Below, one piece after another: positions 51,970-60,944 of a DNA stretch of 64,000 nucleotides (position 1 is its first letter; each line of letters begins with the position of its first letter). The translations under genes and the position numbers were made by a program. The stretch comes from Novosphingobium ovatum. Lineage in GTDB: Bacteria; Pseudomonadota; Alphaproteobacteria; Sphingomonadales; Sphingomonadaceae. The notes below the pieces were generated by a model. It made no database searches and was not told where the DNA came from. It saw nothing but the letters and a program-made list of their open reading frames with translations. The DNA lies in assembly GCF_009909235.1 (NCBI RefSeq), contig NZ_JAAAPO010000004.1, positions 396,001-460,000 on the forward strand. The letters are read 5' to 3'.

Positions 51970-52638
51970 ATGGTGGCGACAAGCATGCAGGACGATCAGA
52001 CGCTGGACGCGATCCGGTTGCGGATGGCCCCGGCGTTGGCCGATGCGGCGGTGTTTGACGGCTGGACAGCGGCGGCGGTGGCTGATGCGGCCGCTGTTGC
52101 CGGTGTGCCTGCTGATGTCGCCGCCTATGCCTTTGCCGGTGGGCCGGTGGCGATGATCGCGGCCTGGGTGGCGCATATCGATGCTGAAATGACCGCTGCC
52201 CTGCCTGCCGATCTGCTGGCCAAGCTGCCGGTGCGTGAACGGATCCGCCGCCAATTGGCGTTTCGCCTGATGGCGGTGGCCGGGCGCGAGGAGGCGTTGC
52301 GCCGCGCGCAGACGCTGATGGCACATGTTCGCCATATGCCCGACAGCCTGCGGATGGGCTGGGCCAGCGCCGATCTGATGTGGCGGCAGGCGGGCGACCG
52401 CGCGGCTGACTATAACCATTATACCAAGCGGACGACTCTGGCGGCGATCTATGCCGCCTGTCTGGCGGTGGTGGTGAATGACACGTCGCCGGACAAGGCC
52501 GAGACGATGGCGTTTCTGGAGCGGCGGATCGACGGCATCATGCGCTTTGAAAAGGCCAAGGCGCAGCTGTTGCGCAATGATGGGATGCATTTCAGCCCGG
52601 TGCGTCTGCTGGGCCGGTTGCGCTATCCGGCGCGATAG
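51970..52638 (+). CDS. COQ9 family ubiquinone biosynthesis protein
   Basis: A 222-residue all-helical protein with the COQ9 pattern: DGWTAAAVADAA near the start, LPVRERIRRQLAFRL, and ADLMWRQAGDRAADYNHYTKR. COQ9 binds lipid and assists COQ7 in ubiquinone synthesis. It follows the ankyrin gene by 12 bp. Confidence 0.88.
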   Translation: MVATSMQDDQTLDAIRLRMAPALADAAVFDGWTAAAVADAAAVAGVPADVAAYAFAGGPVAMIAAWVAHIDAEMTAALPADLLAKLPVRERIRRQLAFRLMAVAGREEALRRAQTLMAHVRHMPDSLRMGWASADLMWRQAGDRAADYNHYTKRTTLAAIYAACLAVVVNDTSPDKAETMAFLERRIDGIMRFEKAKAQLLRNDGMHFSPVRLLGRLRYPAR

Positions 52639-52676
52639 GGCTGTCTCGGGGTGGGGCAATCTGCCACAGGTGGGTT

Positions 52677-52695
52677 ATTGCGAACCAGTTGCAAT
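52677..52695 (+). promoter_or_regulatory. Candidate iron-regulator box upstream of feoA
   Basis: ATTGC (52677-52681) and GCAAT (52691-52695) with inner AAC/GTT form an imperfect palindrome, 30 bases before the feoA start. It resembles Fur-type boxes with TGCGAA/TTGCA arms, and the position suits repression by iron. Confidence 0.4.
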
Positions 52696-52725
52696 TAATC
52701 CGCCTTTCTGGCAGCGTCCCCGACC

Positions 52726-52998
52726 ATGAGCACCGTCACAACCATAACACTGGATAATCTGCCCACCGATACGCCCGCGCGGATCAGCGCGGTCGACTGG
52801 TCGCAATTGGTCGAGGAAGAGGCGCGGCGTTTGCGGGCGCTGGGGCTGGATGTGGGCGCGGTGGTGCGGGTGGAGCATCGCGGCGTGCTGTTCGGGCGCG
52901 ATCCGTTGGCGATCCGCATCGGCCGGATGATGGTGGCGCTGCGCCGGGTGCATGCCTGCGCAATGTCGGTCGAGGCGCTGGTCGAGGTGGGGGCATGA
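52726..52998 (+). CDS. feoA: Ferrous iron transport protein A
   Basis: A 90-residue SH3-like FeoA domain (ARRLRALGLDVGAVVRVEHRG, then DPLAIRIGRMMVALRR). It assists FeoB in ferrous iron uptake. It overlaps feoB by 4 bases (ATGA). Confidence 0.9.
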   Translation: MSTVTTITLDNLPTDTPARISAVDWSQLVEEEARRLRALGLDVGAVVRVEHRGVLFGRDPLAIRIGRMMVALRRVHACAMSVEALVEVGA

Positions 52999-54848
52999 GC
53001 CGGAAACGCTCTGCCGCGCTGGTTGGCAATCCCAATGCAGGCAAAAGCGCGCTTTTCAATGCGCTGACCGGGGCTCGGCAGAAAATCGCCAACTATCCCG
53101 GTGTTACGGTCGAGCGTAAGGCGGGGCGCCTGATCCTGCCCAGCGGCGAGCCGGTCGAATTGACCGACCTGCCGGGATCGTATGGCCTGCATGCCACAAG
53201 TCCCGACGAGGAAGTGACCCGCCGCGTCATTCTGGGCGAACTGGCCGGAGAGGCCGCGCCCGATGTGCTGGTGATCGTGCTGGACGCCAGCAATCTGGAA
53301 CAGCATCTGGTGTTCGCGCAGGAAGTCATCGCGCTGGGCAAACCCACCGTGGTGGCGTTGAACATGGTCGATCTGGCCGAGCGTGACGGGCTGGTGCTGG
53401 ACCCGCAGGTGCTGGCGCAGGCATTGGGCGTGCCGGTGATCCCGACCGTGGCGGTGCGCCGCCGTGGCCTGACCGAACTGGCCGCCGCCATTGCCGAGGC
53501 CGAATCGCATGCCAGCGATACGCCCCATCCGCGCGCGCATCTGGACATGGTCGAACGCCGGGTCGAGGCGCAGGCCATCGCCAGCGCCGCGATCATTTCC
53601 GAAAGCGCCAAGCATCGTCTGCATTCGCGCGTTGACCGTGTGCTGTTGCACCCGTTTATCGGGCCGGTGTTCCTGTTTGCGCTGTTGTTTGTGGTGTTTC
53701 AGGCGGTGTTTAGCTGGGCCGCACCTTTTGCCGATGGGTTGGAAGGCGCGGTGGGGATCCTGACCGAAATGGTCAAGGGGCACATGGCCCCTGGCCTGCT
53801 GCGCGATTTTGTCACCGATGGCGCGCTGGCGGGGGTCGGATCGGTGGTGGTGTTCCTGCCGCAGATCATCATCCTGTTCTTCTTCATCCTCGCGCTGGAA
53901 GCATCAGGCTATATGGCGCGGGCCGCGTTCCTGATGGACCGCCTGATGGCGGGCGTGGGCCTGTCGGGGCGCAGCTTCATCCCGCTGCTGTCCAGCTTTG
54001 CCTGTGCGGTGCCGGGGATCATGGCCACACGCTCGATCACCGATCCGCGCGACCGGCTGACCACCATCCTGATCGCGCCCTTGATGACCTGTTCGGCGCG
54101 CTTGCCGGTCTATGCGGTGATCATCGCGGCGTTCATCCCCAATAGGCCGGTAGGGCCGGGCGGGATGATCGGCATGCAGGGTCTGGTGCTGTTTGGCCTG
54201 TATGTGATCGGCATTGTCGGCGCGATGCTGGCGGCGCTGGCGCTGCGCGGCACTGTGACCAAGGGCGCGGCCAGCGGGTTTATCATGGAACTGCCCAAAT
54301 ATCAGATGCCACGCCTGCGCGATCTGGGGCTGGGCCTGTTTCAGCGCGCGTGGATTTTCCTGCGCCGCGCGGGCACGATCATCTTTTACGTGACGGTCGT
54401 GCTGTGGCTGTTGCTGAACTTTCCGCGCGCCGGACAAGGTGAAAGCCAGGTTGACGCGTCGATCGCCGGGCGAATCGCCAATGGCATCGCCGTGGTGGTG
54501 GAGCCGATCGGGTTCAACCGTGACATTGCGCTGGCGCTGATCCCCTCGATGGCGGCGCGAGAGGTGGCGGTGTCTTCACTGGCGACCACCTATGCCGTGG
54601 ACAGCAGCGACGAGGATGAAACGGCTCACCAACTGTCCGATCAACTGGCCAAACGCTGGAGCCTGCCAACCGCACTGGCGTTTCTGGCGTGGTTTGTGTT
54701 TGCGCCGCAATGCATTTCCACCATCGCTGTCACCCGGCGCGAAACAAATGGGTGGAAATGGCCGGGCTTCATGCTGGCGTATCTGTTTGGGCTGGCCTAC
54801 GTCTTTGCCGGAATCACATATTGGGGGGCGATTGCCCTCGGGCTATAG
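52995..54848 (+). CDS. feoB: Ferrous iron transporter B
   Basis: A 617-residue transporter. The N-terminal G domain has GNPNAGKS (11-18), DLPG (58-61) and NMVD (123-126). A membrane domain with several helices follows, including two gate-like Cys-containing motifs (FACAVPGIMATR and LMTCSARLPVY). The protein takes up Fe(II) at the inner membrane. It is shorter than E. coli FeoB but complete. Confidence 0.94.
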   Translation: MSRKRSAALVGNPNAGKSALFNALTGARQKIANYPGVTVERKAGRLILPSGEPVELTDLPGSYGLHATSPDEEVTRRVILGELAGEAAPDVLVIVLDASNLEQHLVFAQEVIALGKPTVVALNMVDLAERDGLVLDPQVLAQALGVPVIPTVAVRRRGLTELAAAIAEAESHASDTPHPRAHLDMVERRVEAQAIASAAIISESAKHRLHSRVDRVLLHPFIGPVFLFALLFVVFQAVFSWAAPFADGLEGAVGILTEMVKGHMAPGLLRDFVTDGALAGVGSVVVFLPQIIILFFFILALEASGYMARAAFLMDRLMAGVGLSGRSFIPLLSSFACAVPGIMATRSITDPRDRLTTILIAPLMTCSARLPVYAVIIAAFIPNRPVGPGGMIGMQGLVLFGLYVIGIVGAMLAALALRGTVTKGAASGFIMELPKYQMPRLRDLGLGLFQRAWIFLRRAGTIIFYVTVVLWLLLNFPRAGQGESQVDASIAGRIANGIAVVVEPIGFNRDIALALIPSMAAREVAVSSLATTYAVDSSDEDETAHQLSDQLAKRWSLPTALAFLAWFVFAPQCISTIAVTRRETNGWKWPGFMLAYLFGLAYVFAGITYWGAIALGL

Positions 54849-54863
54849 GCAAAGAGGCGAAGA

Positions 54864-55445
54864 ATGGCAGGCAGCGTCAACAAGGTCATCCTGATCGGCA
54901 ATCTGGGCGCCGATCCTGAGGTGAAGTCGTTTCAGAACGGCGGGCGCATTGCCAATCTGCGCATCGCCACCAGCGAGCAGTGGAAGGACCGCACCACCGG
55001 TGAGCGCAAGGAGCGCACCGAGTGGCACAGCGTTGTGCTGAACAGCGATGGTCTGGTGGGCGTGGCCGAACGTTTCCTGCGCAAGGGGAGCAAGGTCTAT
55101 ATCGAAGGCCAGCTGCGCACCCGCAAGTGGCAGGACCAGAGCGGCAATGACCGTTACACCACCGAAATCAGCGTGGGCGGCGTGGGCGGCGTGCTGACCA
55201 TGCTGGACGGCGCGCCGGGTGCTGGCGGCGGTCAGGGCGGCGGCGGCCGTTCGTCGGGCGGTGGCGACTGGGGCGGTGGCTCTGGCGGTGGCCGTTCGGG
55301 CGGTGGTGGCGCATCGGGCGGCGGCGACTGGGGCCGTTCGTCGGGCGGCGGTAATGCTGGCGGCGGTTCGTCGGGTGGCGGCAGCGATTGGGGCCGCACC
55401 TCTGGTGGTTTCGCCGAGGATCTGGACGACGACATCCCGTTCTGA
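54864..55445 (+). CDS. ssb: Single-stranded DNA-binding protein
   Basis: A 193-residue SSB. The OB fold ([25 protein letters not shown]) fills the first 110 residues, followed by a Gly/Ser-rich linker with GGDWG-type repeats and the acidic tip DDDIPF. It coats single-stranded DNA and recruits partners through the tip. The linker repeats are nearly identical at the DNA level, so length may vary. Confidence 0.95.
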   Translation: MAGSVNKVILIGNLGADPEVKSFQNGGRIANLRIATSEQWKDRTTGERKERTEWHSVVLNSDGLVGVAERFLRKGSKVYIEGQLRTRKWQDQSGNDRYTTEISVGGVGGVLTMLDGAPGAGGGQGGGGRSSGGGDWGGGSGGGRSGGGGASGGGDWGRSSGGGNAGGGSSGGGSDWGRTSGGFAEDLDDDIPF

Positions 55446-55483
55446 GGATCGACCTTTCTGATTAACGGGAGGGCGGCGGCGCC

Positions 55484-55714
55484 ATGACTGGCAAATATTG
55501 GTTCCGGGGCGTGCCGGGCCGCCCCTCCAAATATGTGCCGACATGTTGGCAGGGCGTGGCTGTCTTAGTGGCTGCGCCGGTGATAATGGTGGGCGTTACT
55601 GCTACCGTGGCCCGCCTGTGGTCTCCTGTTGCGGGCCTGATCGCCTTCCCCTTTGTTTTATTCGGCGGCCTCGTCTGGCTATTTGTATTTATAGCCAGAC
55701 ACAGTGAGCCTTAA
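55484..55714 (+). CDS. Small hypothetical membrane protein
   Basis: A 76-residue protein with two transmembrane segments (about residues 24-44 and 50-70). A GGGAGG ribosome site precedes the ATG. It overlaps the yceD stop by 4 bases tail to tail. Function unknown. Confidence 0.55.
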   Translation: MTGKYWFRGVPGRPSKYVPTCWQGVAVLVAAPVIMVGVTATVARLWSPVAGLIAFPFVLFGGLVWLFVFIARHSEP

Positions 55715-56235
55715 TCCTTTTTCAGCGCGGCCAGCGCGGCAAAGGGGCTGGTGTTTTCCAAGCCCAGCAGGCCCGATGCGCGCACGGCTTCGGCCTCTGG
55801 CCCCTCGGCATAGGGATCGAAGGCCAGACCCAGCGACTGGGCCACTGCCTCGCCCAGATCAAAGCGGTTGTCGGCAAAGGGGATCTCGTCGCAATCGGTC
55901 TCGGTGATCTCGATCTCGTCGTCGGGTTCGATGGCGGCGGTGGATTCGGGGACGAATCGCAGCTTCAGCGCCTCGTTGATCGAGACCGGCAGATCCTCGC
56001 CCGAAATGGCGCAGGCCTGCACGATCGCTGCCTGCATCCGTCCAGTGGCGGTCACCACCGGCCCCTCGCGCAACAGCGTCAGCTTGACCGACAGATGCTT
56101 GACCACGCGCAGGTCGAAGCGGCGGGCCAGATCCTTGCACTGTTGTGGCGTGGCGGTCAGGTTCAGCGGGCCATCCTCGTAATGGCGCAGGTCGATGACG
56201 TGGCTGAATTCGCCGCCTGCATGCTGGTTGCTCAT
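55711..56235 (-). CDS. YceD family (DUF177) protein
   Basis: A 174-residue DUF177 protein with the metal-binding-like ACAISGEDLPVSI and a C-terminal ENTSPFAALAALKK motif. In other bacteria YceD acts in 23S rRNA accumulation. The start overlaps the upstream chaperone gene (ATGA). Often rpmF follows; here it does not. Confidence 0.88.
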   Translation of the reverse strand: MSNQHAGGEFSHVIDLRHYEDGPLNLTATPQQCKDLARRFDLRVVKHLSVKLTLLREGPVVTATGRMQAAIVQACAISGEDLPVSINEALKLRFVPESTAAIEPDDEIEITETDCDEIPFADNRFDLGEAVAQSLGLAFDPYAEGPEAEAVRASGLLGLENTSPFAALAALKKD

Positions 56236-56786
56236 CGTGCAATGCTCCCGGCCAGCAGGGCATCGGCCCCGGTGGCGTCCAGATCGCGCGCCAATTGGCG
56301 CAAGGCAAGGGCGAGGGCTGCCGGATCGGCGCCTTCGTTCAGGCTGACGTTGCGGAGAACCGCGGCGGTCAGGGCGGTATCGTCGCAGGCGGCCAGACCA
56401 TCGCGATAGGCACCCAGACGGCCACCCAGCGTGCTCATCAACCGGCCCATATGCTTGCCCACCACCATGTCGCCCACGCCTGATTCGCGCAACTGGCCGT
56501 CCATGTCGGTGACAAACAGCTCGGTCAGCAGGACCGATGGCGTCTTGAGCGCGTCATCGGCCTCCATCCGCACCAGCACGGCGGACAGCACCATGGTGAT
56601 CGCGTCAAATCGCCCGCCCAGCGTGTCGGCCACGCCATGGGTGGCGTACCACGGTGTTTCGCGGGCGATCTCGACCACGCGGTGCCACAGCGGGCGTACC
56701 GTCTCGACCGGGTCAGAGCCCGAGCCAAACACTGCCCGGCACAGGCGGTTGAGCAGCGAAGGGCTGGATTGCGCGGGATTGGTCAT
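56232..56786 (-). CDS. Ubiquinol-cytochrome c chaperone (CBP3/UQCC1-like)
   Basis: A 184-residue CBP3-like protein (RETPWYATHGVADTLGGRFD, ELFVTDMDGQLRESGVGDMVVGKHM). It is required for cytochrome bc1 assembly. It is coupled to the yceD gene. ATG at 56786; a GTG at 56789 is also possible. Confidence 0.9.
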   Translation of the reverse strand: MTNPAQSSPSLLNRLCRAVFGSGSDPVETVRPLWHRVVEIARETPWYATHGVADTLGGRFDAITMVLSAVLVRMEADDALKTPSVLLTELFVTDMDGQLRESGVGDMVVGKHMGRLMSTLGGRLGAYRDGLAACDDTALTAAVLRNVSLNEGADPAALALALRQLARDLDATGADALLAGSIAR

Positions 56787-57110
56787 CACTATGCGGCCTT
56801 TGTTCCATGCTGCGGGGCCAAAACGCGTGGGTCAGGTCCGGCTTGTTCATCCACGATTAAAGCCAGCCAGCCCAAGCGCATCCCAGGTGCGATACGATTT
56901 GGTTGTGCGGGGCCGGTTTGCACGCCTTGGGCGGCGCCAGCCTTTCACTCGCCCGTTGCCACGGCGCGGCCCTCGTGCCAAGCGCCATTGCGAAGCGGGC
57001 ATTTGGGCCGTAAGGCTGATGCAAACCCCGGTGGGACCGGATCGGGGCAACCGGGCGGCAATCGTCCCGGCTGTTCCGGCCGATGTTTTGAGTTTGGAGC
57101 GTGAAACGCA
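56787..57110. other. Divergent intergenic region
   Basis: 324 bp between the chaperone gene and bamE. It should hold promoters for both directions. I see no convincing -35/-10 pair, repeat, RNA or small gene; ORFs crossing it are antisense shadows. Confidence 0.5.
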
Positions 57111-57632
57111 ATGCTGGCTAAGGCGATCAAGGCAAAGGGCTGGACGGGCGGCAAGCTGGGCGCGGTGGCGCTGGCGGTCAGCCTGTTGGCAGGTGGCTGC
57201 ACCTCGATCCGCGATCACCGCGGCTTTCTGGTTGATCAGGCGCTGATCGATTCGGTGCAGGTGGGCGTCGATAACAAGCAATCGGTCGAGCGCACGCTGG
57301 GCCGTCCGACGCTGGCCAGCCAGTTTGGCGATCAGGTGTGGTATTACATCGCTACCGATACCAAGCAGATGGCCTTCCGCACCCCCCGCGTGGACAAGCA
57401 GACCATCCTGCGCGTGCGTTTCGATCCCAAGGGCAACGTGCTTTCCGTTGACCGCGCCGGGGCCGAACGCGTGGCCCAGATCGTGCCGAGCAAGGAGATA
57501 ACGCCGACGCTGGGCAAAAAGCGCACGCTGCTGGAAGACTTGTTTGGCAATATCGGCACGGTGGGCGCAGGCGGCGGTGGCGCGGGCGCTGGTGGGCCCA
57601 GCGGTGGCGGTCGCGGCCCCAACGGCAGCTGA
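57111..57632 (+). CDS. bamE: Outer membrane assembly lipoprotein BamE
   Basis: A 173-residue lipoprotein with lipobox LAGGC (Cys30) and the BamE/SmpA domain (GVDNKQSVERTLGRPTLASQFGDQVWYYI). It belongs to the BAM complex for outer-membrane proteins. The tail is a Gly-rich extension, common in sphingomonads. Confidence 0.9.
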   Translation: MLAKAIKAKGWTGGKLGAVALAVSLLAGGCTSIRDHRGFLVDQALIDSVQVGVDNKQSVERTLGRPTLASQFGDQVWYYIATDTKQMAFRTPRVDKQTILRVRFDPKGNVLSVDRAGAERVAQIVPSKEITPTLGKKRTLLEDLFGNIGTVGAGGGGAGAGGPSGGGRGPNGS

Positions 57633-57692
57633 CACGCATGATCTTGCGGGGGCGGTCTGGACATTGCCACGACGCCCCCCATATCGCTGCGC

Positions 57693-58268
57693 ATGGATAG
57701 CAGCAGCAAAGCCGGCCACGGGCTGATCGAGTGGCATGGCACGACCATCATCGGCGTCAAAAAGGGCGGCAAGACCGTCATCGCGGGCGATGGTCAGGTG
57801 TCGATGGGCAACACCGTGATGAAGCCCAACGCGCGCAAGGTGCGCCGCATTGGCAATGGCAATGTCATCGCCGGTTTCGCGGGTGCGACGGCGGACGCCT
57901 TTACCCTGTTTGAACGGCTGGAGCGCAAGCTGGAGGCGCATCGCGGGCAATTGATGCGCGCCGCGGTGGAACTGGCCAAGGATTGGCGCACCGACAAATA
58001 TTTGCGCAATCTGGAAGCCTTGATGATCGTGGCGGACGCTGACACGATGCTGGTGCTGACCGGCAATGGTGACGTGCTGGAGCCGGAGGAAACGGGCGAA
58101 AGCACCATCACCGCCATCGGCTCTGGCGGCAATTACGCGCTGGCAGCCGGCCGCGCGCTGGCCGATTACGAATCCGATGCCGAGGTGATCGCCCGCCGCG
58201 CGATGGCGGTGGCGGCGGATATTTGCGTCTTTACCAACCACCGCGTGACGGTGGAAACGATCGGCTGA
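57693..58268 (+). CDS. hslV: ATP-dependent protease subunit HslV
   Basis: A 191-residue proteasome-like peptidase. The predicted catalytic N-terminal Thr is Thr17 in WHGTTIIGV after a short propeptide. It forms the proteolytic core with HslU, which follows 11 bp downstream. Confidence 0.95.
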   Translation: MDSSSKAGHGLIEWHGTTIIGVKKGGKTVIAGDGQVSMGNTVMKPNARKVRRIGNGNVIAGFAGATADAFTLFERLERKLEAHRGQLMRAAVELAKDWRTDKYLRNLEALMIVADADTMLVLTGNGDVLEPEETGESTITAIGSGGNYALAAGRALADYESDAEVIARRAMAVAADICVFTNHRVTVETIG

Positions 58269-58279
58269 GGGGACAAACC

Positions 58280-59581
58280 ATGCGTGACAATCTGACCCCC
58301 CGCGCGATCGTGCGCGCGCTGGACGAACATATCATCGGTCAGGCCGAGGCCAAGAAGGCCGTGGCCGTGGCCTTGCGCAACCGTTGGCGGCGCCAGCACC
58401 TCTCGCCCGATCTGCGCGACGAGGTGACCCCCAAGAACATCCTGATGATCGGCCCGACGGGCTGCGGCAAGACCGAGATCAGCCGCCGTCTGGCGCGTTT
58501 GGCCGACGCGCCTTTTGTGAAGGTCGAGGCGACCAAATTCACCGAGGTCGGCTATGTCGGGCGCGATGTCGAGCAGATCGGCCGCGATCTGGCCGAGGAA
58601 GCAATCCGGCTGGAAAAGGAGCGCCGCCGCGAGGCTGTGCGCGAGGCTGCCAGCAAGGCTGCCATGGACCGTTTGCTGAAAGCGCTGGTGGGGGAAAACG
58701 CCAGCGAAGCCACCCGCGAAAGCTTTCGCCAGCGTCTGAACGAGGGCGCGATGAACGCGGTGGAGGTCGAGATCGAGGTCGAGGCCAGCCCTGCCGCTCC
58801 CATGGAGATCCCGGGCATGGGCGGGGGCGTTGGCATGATCAACCTGTCCGACATGCTGGGCAAGGCGATGGGTGGCAAGCCGACCAAGCGCCGCAAGATG
58901 CGCGTGGCCGACGCCTGGGACAAGCTGGTGGACGAGGAGTCCGAAAAGCGGATGGATCAGGATGACGTCGCCCGCGTCGCGCTGGCCAATGCCGAGGCGA
59001 ACGGCATCGTCTTTATCGACGAGATCGACAAGATCGCGGTCAGCGATGTGCGCGGCGGTTCGGTCAGCCGCGAGGGTGTCCAGCGCGACCTGTTGCCCTT
59101 GATCGAGGGTACCACGGTGGCCACCAAATACGGGCCGATGAAGACCGACCATGTGCTGTTCATTGCCTCTGGCGCGTTCCATGTGTCCAAGCCCAGCGAC
59201 ATGCTGCCCGAATTGCAGGGCCGCTTGCCGATCCGCGTCGAACTGACGGCGCTGTCCGAGGACGACTTTGTCCGCATCCTGTCGGAAACCCGCGCCAATC
59301 TGGTCGAGCAGTACCGCGCCTTGCTGGGGACCGAGGAGGTGACGCTGGACTTTACCCCCGAGGCGATCCGCGCCATCGCCCGCACCGCCGCGCAGGTGAA
59401 CGAAAGCGTCGAGAACATTGGCGCCCGCCGGTTGCAGACCGTCATGGAAAAGCTGCTGGAGGAGCTGTCGTTCGAGGCGGAAGACCGCAAGGGCGAGACG
59501 ATCACCATTGACGAGGCCTATGTTGCGGCGCGTCTGGACGGGCTGGCGCGTGACGCTGATCTGTCGAAATACATTCTGTAA
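58280..59581 (+). CDS. hslU: HslU ATPase subunit of HslVU protease
   Basis: A 433-residue AAA+ unfoldase with GPTGCGKT Walker A near residue 57, an inserted I domain (about 110-240), FIDEIDK Walker B and sensor region QLRE-type C-terminus [19 protein letters not shown], ending in LSKYIL. It unfolds substrates for HslV. ATG at 58280; upstream in-frame codons lie in hslV. Confidence 0.95.
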   Translation: MRDNLTPRAIVRALDEHIIGQAEAKKAVAVALRNRWRRQHLSPDLRDEVTPKNILMIGPTGCGKTEISRRLARLADAPFVKVEATKFTEVGYVGRDVEQIGRDLAEEAIRLEKERRREAVREAASKAAMDRLLKALVGENASEATRESFRQRLNEGAMNAVEVEIEVEASPAAPMEIPGMGGGVGMINLSDMLGKAMGGKPTKRRKMRVADAWDKLVDEESEKRMDQDDVARVALANAEANGIVFIDEIDKIAVSDVRGGSVSREGVQRDLLPLIEGTTVATKYGPMKTDHVLFIASGAFHVSKPSDMLPELQGRLPIRVELTALSEDDFVRILSETRANLVEQYRALLGTEEVTLDFTPEAIRAIARTAAQVNESVENIGARRLQTVMEKLLEELSFEAEDRKGETITIDEAYVAARLDGLARDADLSKYIL

Positions 59582-59593
59582 AGGAGGGCCGTG

Positions 59594-59833
59594 ATGTCTG
59601 ATTCCCCCCAGGACGCCAGTTGCGAACTGCCCCGCCCCGCCCATCTGACCGAGGATGACCGGCCGATCTATCGCCTGTTGACGGGTAAGGACGACCGCGC
59701 CTTTTGCGAGCGCGTGGCCGAGGCGCTGTCGCAGGGCTGGCGGCTGTATGGCTCCCCCACCATGACGTATGACGTTGAAAATGCGTGCGTCAAAGTGGGG
59801 CAGGCGGTGGTGTGGAAGGATGTGGCGATCTGA
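59594..59833 (+). CDS. DUF1737 domain protein
   Basis: A 79-residue protein with the DUF1737 pattern (YRLLTGKDDRAFCERVAEALSQGWRLYGSPTMTY). Function unknown. ATG at 59594 has a GGAGG ribosome site, 12 bp after hslU. Confidence 0.82.
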   Translation: MSDSPQDASCELPRPAHLTEDDRPIYRLLTGKDDRAFCERVAEALSQGWRLYGSPTMTYDVENACVKVGQAVVWKDVAI

Positions 59834-60107
59834 TCGTCCGCGCCGTCCACGCGGTGTTTTCGTACATATGGGCCCGGTTTCACCAATGGGTGCGGCCGGG
59901 CCTTGTGCTGCGGGCGATTTGTTCGCCACGCGGGTAGTTGCCGAAATGGCACAGTGTCGTTCCAATGACGCGAAAATGTAACGCGGTATATTGTGCAGCG
60001 CACAAGGGCGGCATAGCAATGTCCGCGTCGCGGAGATCAACCCAAAGCGAGGTAGGCACGCTGACACGCAGGTAGGGATCCTGAAAGATTAACGAAGAGG
60101 GCTCCTT

Positions 60108-60854
60108 ATGAAGATCAAGTTCGCTAGCGCCGCTGCTGCGGTTGCCATGGCTTTCGCCGCTCAGGTTGCTCACGCCGAGGAAACCCCGGAAATCACCTTG
60201 ACCGGCAGCGCCGCTGTTGTGTCGCAGTACCGCTTCCGCGGTATCTCGCAGTCGGACCAGAAGCCGGCCGTGCAGATGTCGGTTACCGCCACCCACAAGT
60301 CGGGTTTCTACGTGTCGGTCTGGGGTTCGAGCGCTAGCGCCGGCCAGAGCGCTGTGAACATCGGCGGCACCGAAATCGACGTTTACGGCGGCTACTCGAA
60401 GGCTTTTGCCGGCATCACCTTTGACGGTGGCGTCTATGGCTACATCTATCCGGGTGCGCCTGCTGGCAACTATTACGAGCTGTACGGCTCGGTGAGCAAG
60501 ACCATTGGGCCGGTCTCGGCCAAGGCTGGCCTGTACTGGGCGCCCAAGCAGGACTACTTCACCACCTTTGGCACCGCGACCAAGTTCAGCGTCTACAAGT
60601 ATGCTGACCTGTCTTTCGCCGTTCCCGAAACCCCGCTGACCTTCACGGCGCACATCGGTCACACCGCCGGTGGTTTTGCCTGGACCAAGCCCTACATGGA
60701 CTACTCGGTCGGCGTGGCGTACAAGATCAAGGCGATCACCGTGGGCGCCCAGCTGGTCGGCACCAACGTGTCGAAGGCTGACGCTGGTGGCACCAACGAA
60801 ATGTATCGCGCCACCAAGACGGCCGCGGTGCTGTCGCTGACCGCCAGCTTCTAA
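60108..60854 (+). CDS. TorF family putative porin
   Basis: A 248-residue outer-membrane protein with a signal peptide (1-23, ending AHA) and a beta-barrel with alternating residues, ending in a Phe (LSLTASF) as porins do. The family pattern VSQYRFRGISQSDQKPAVQ is at the start. Substrate unknown. A strong terminator follows. The 274-bp upstream region has an AGAGGG ribosome site. Confidence 0.87.
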   Translation: MKIKFASAAAAVAMAFAAQVAHAEETPEITLTGSAAVVSQYRFRGISQSDQKPAVQMSVTATHKSGFYVSVWGSSASAGQSAVNIGGTEIDVYGGYSKAFAGITFDGGVYGYIYPGAPAGNYYELYGSVSKTIGPVSAKAGLYWAPKQDYFTTFGTATKFSVYKYADLSFAVPETPLTFTAHIGHTAGGFAWTKPYMDYSVGVAYKIKAITVGAQLVGTNVSKADAGGTNEMYRATKTAAVLSLTASF

Positions 60855-60886
60855 GCGATCCGCTTGGGGCCTGACGTCAGGACCAC

Positions 60887-60927
60887 AAAAAAGGCCGGGG
60901 GACCAGCAATGGTCTCCCGGCTTTTTT
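60887..60927. terminator. Rho-independent terminator downstream of porin
   Basis: AAAAAAGGCCGGGGGACC pairs with GGTCTCCCGGCTTTTTT around AGCAAT with one bulged G. With A and T tracts on either side it could also end the convergent ABC gene. Confidence 0.85.
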
Positions 60928-60944
60928 GCGTGGGATTGGCGGCC

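Noticed and set aside
51193..52659. 488-codon open frame on the minus strand
   Set aside because: Antisense to the ankyrin and COQ9 genes; both are well supported.
55200..55440. Repeat array or CRISPR-like pattern
   Set aside because: The repeats encode the Gly/Ser linker of SSB and have no spacers; no CRISPR array was seen anywhere.
56847..60067. Two long minus-strand frames (464 and 633 codons)
   Set aside because: Antisense to bamE, hslV and hslU, whose families are certain.
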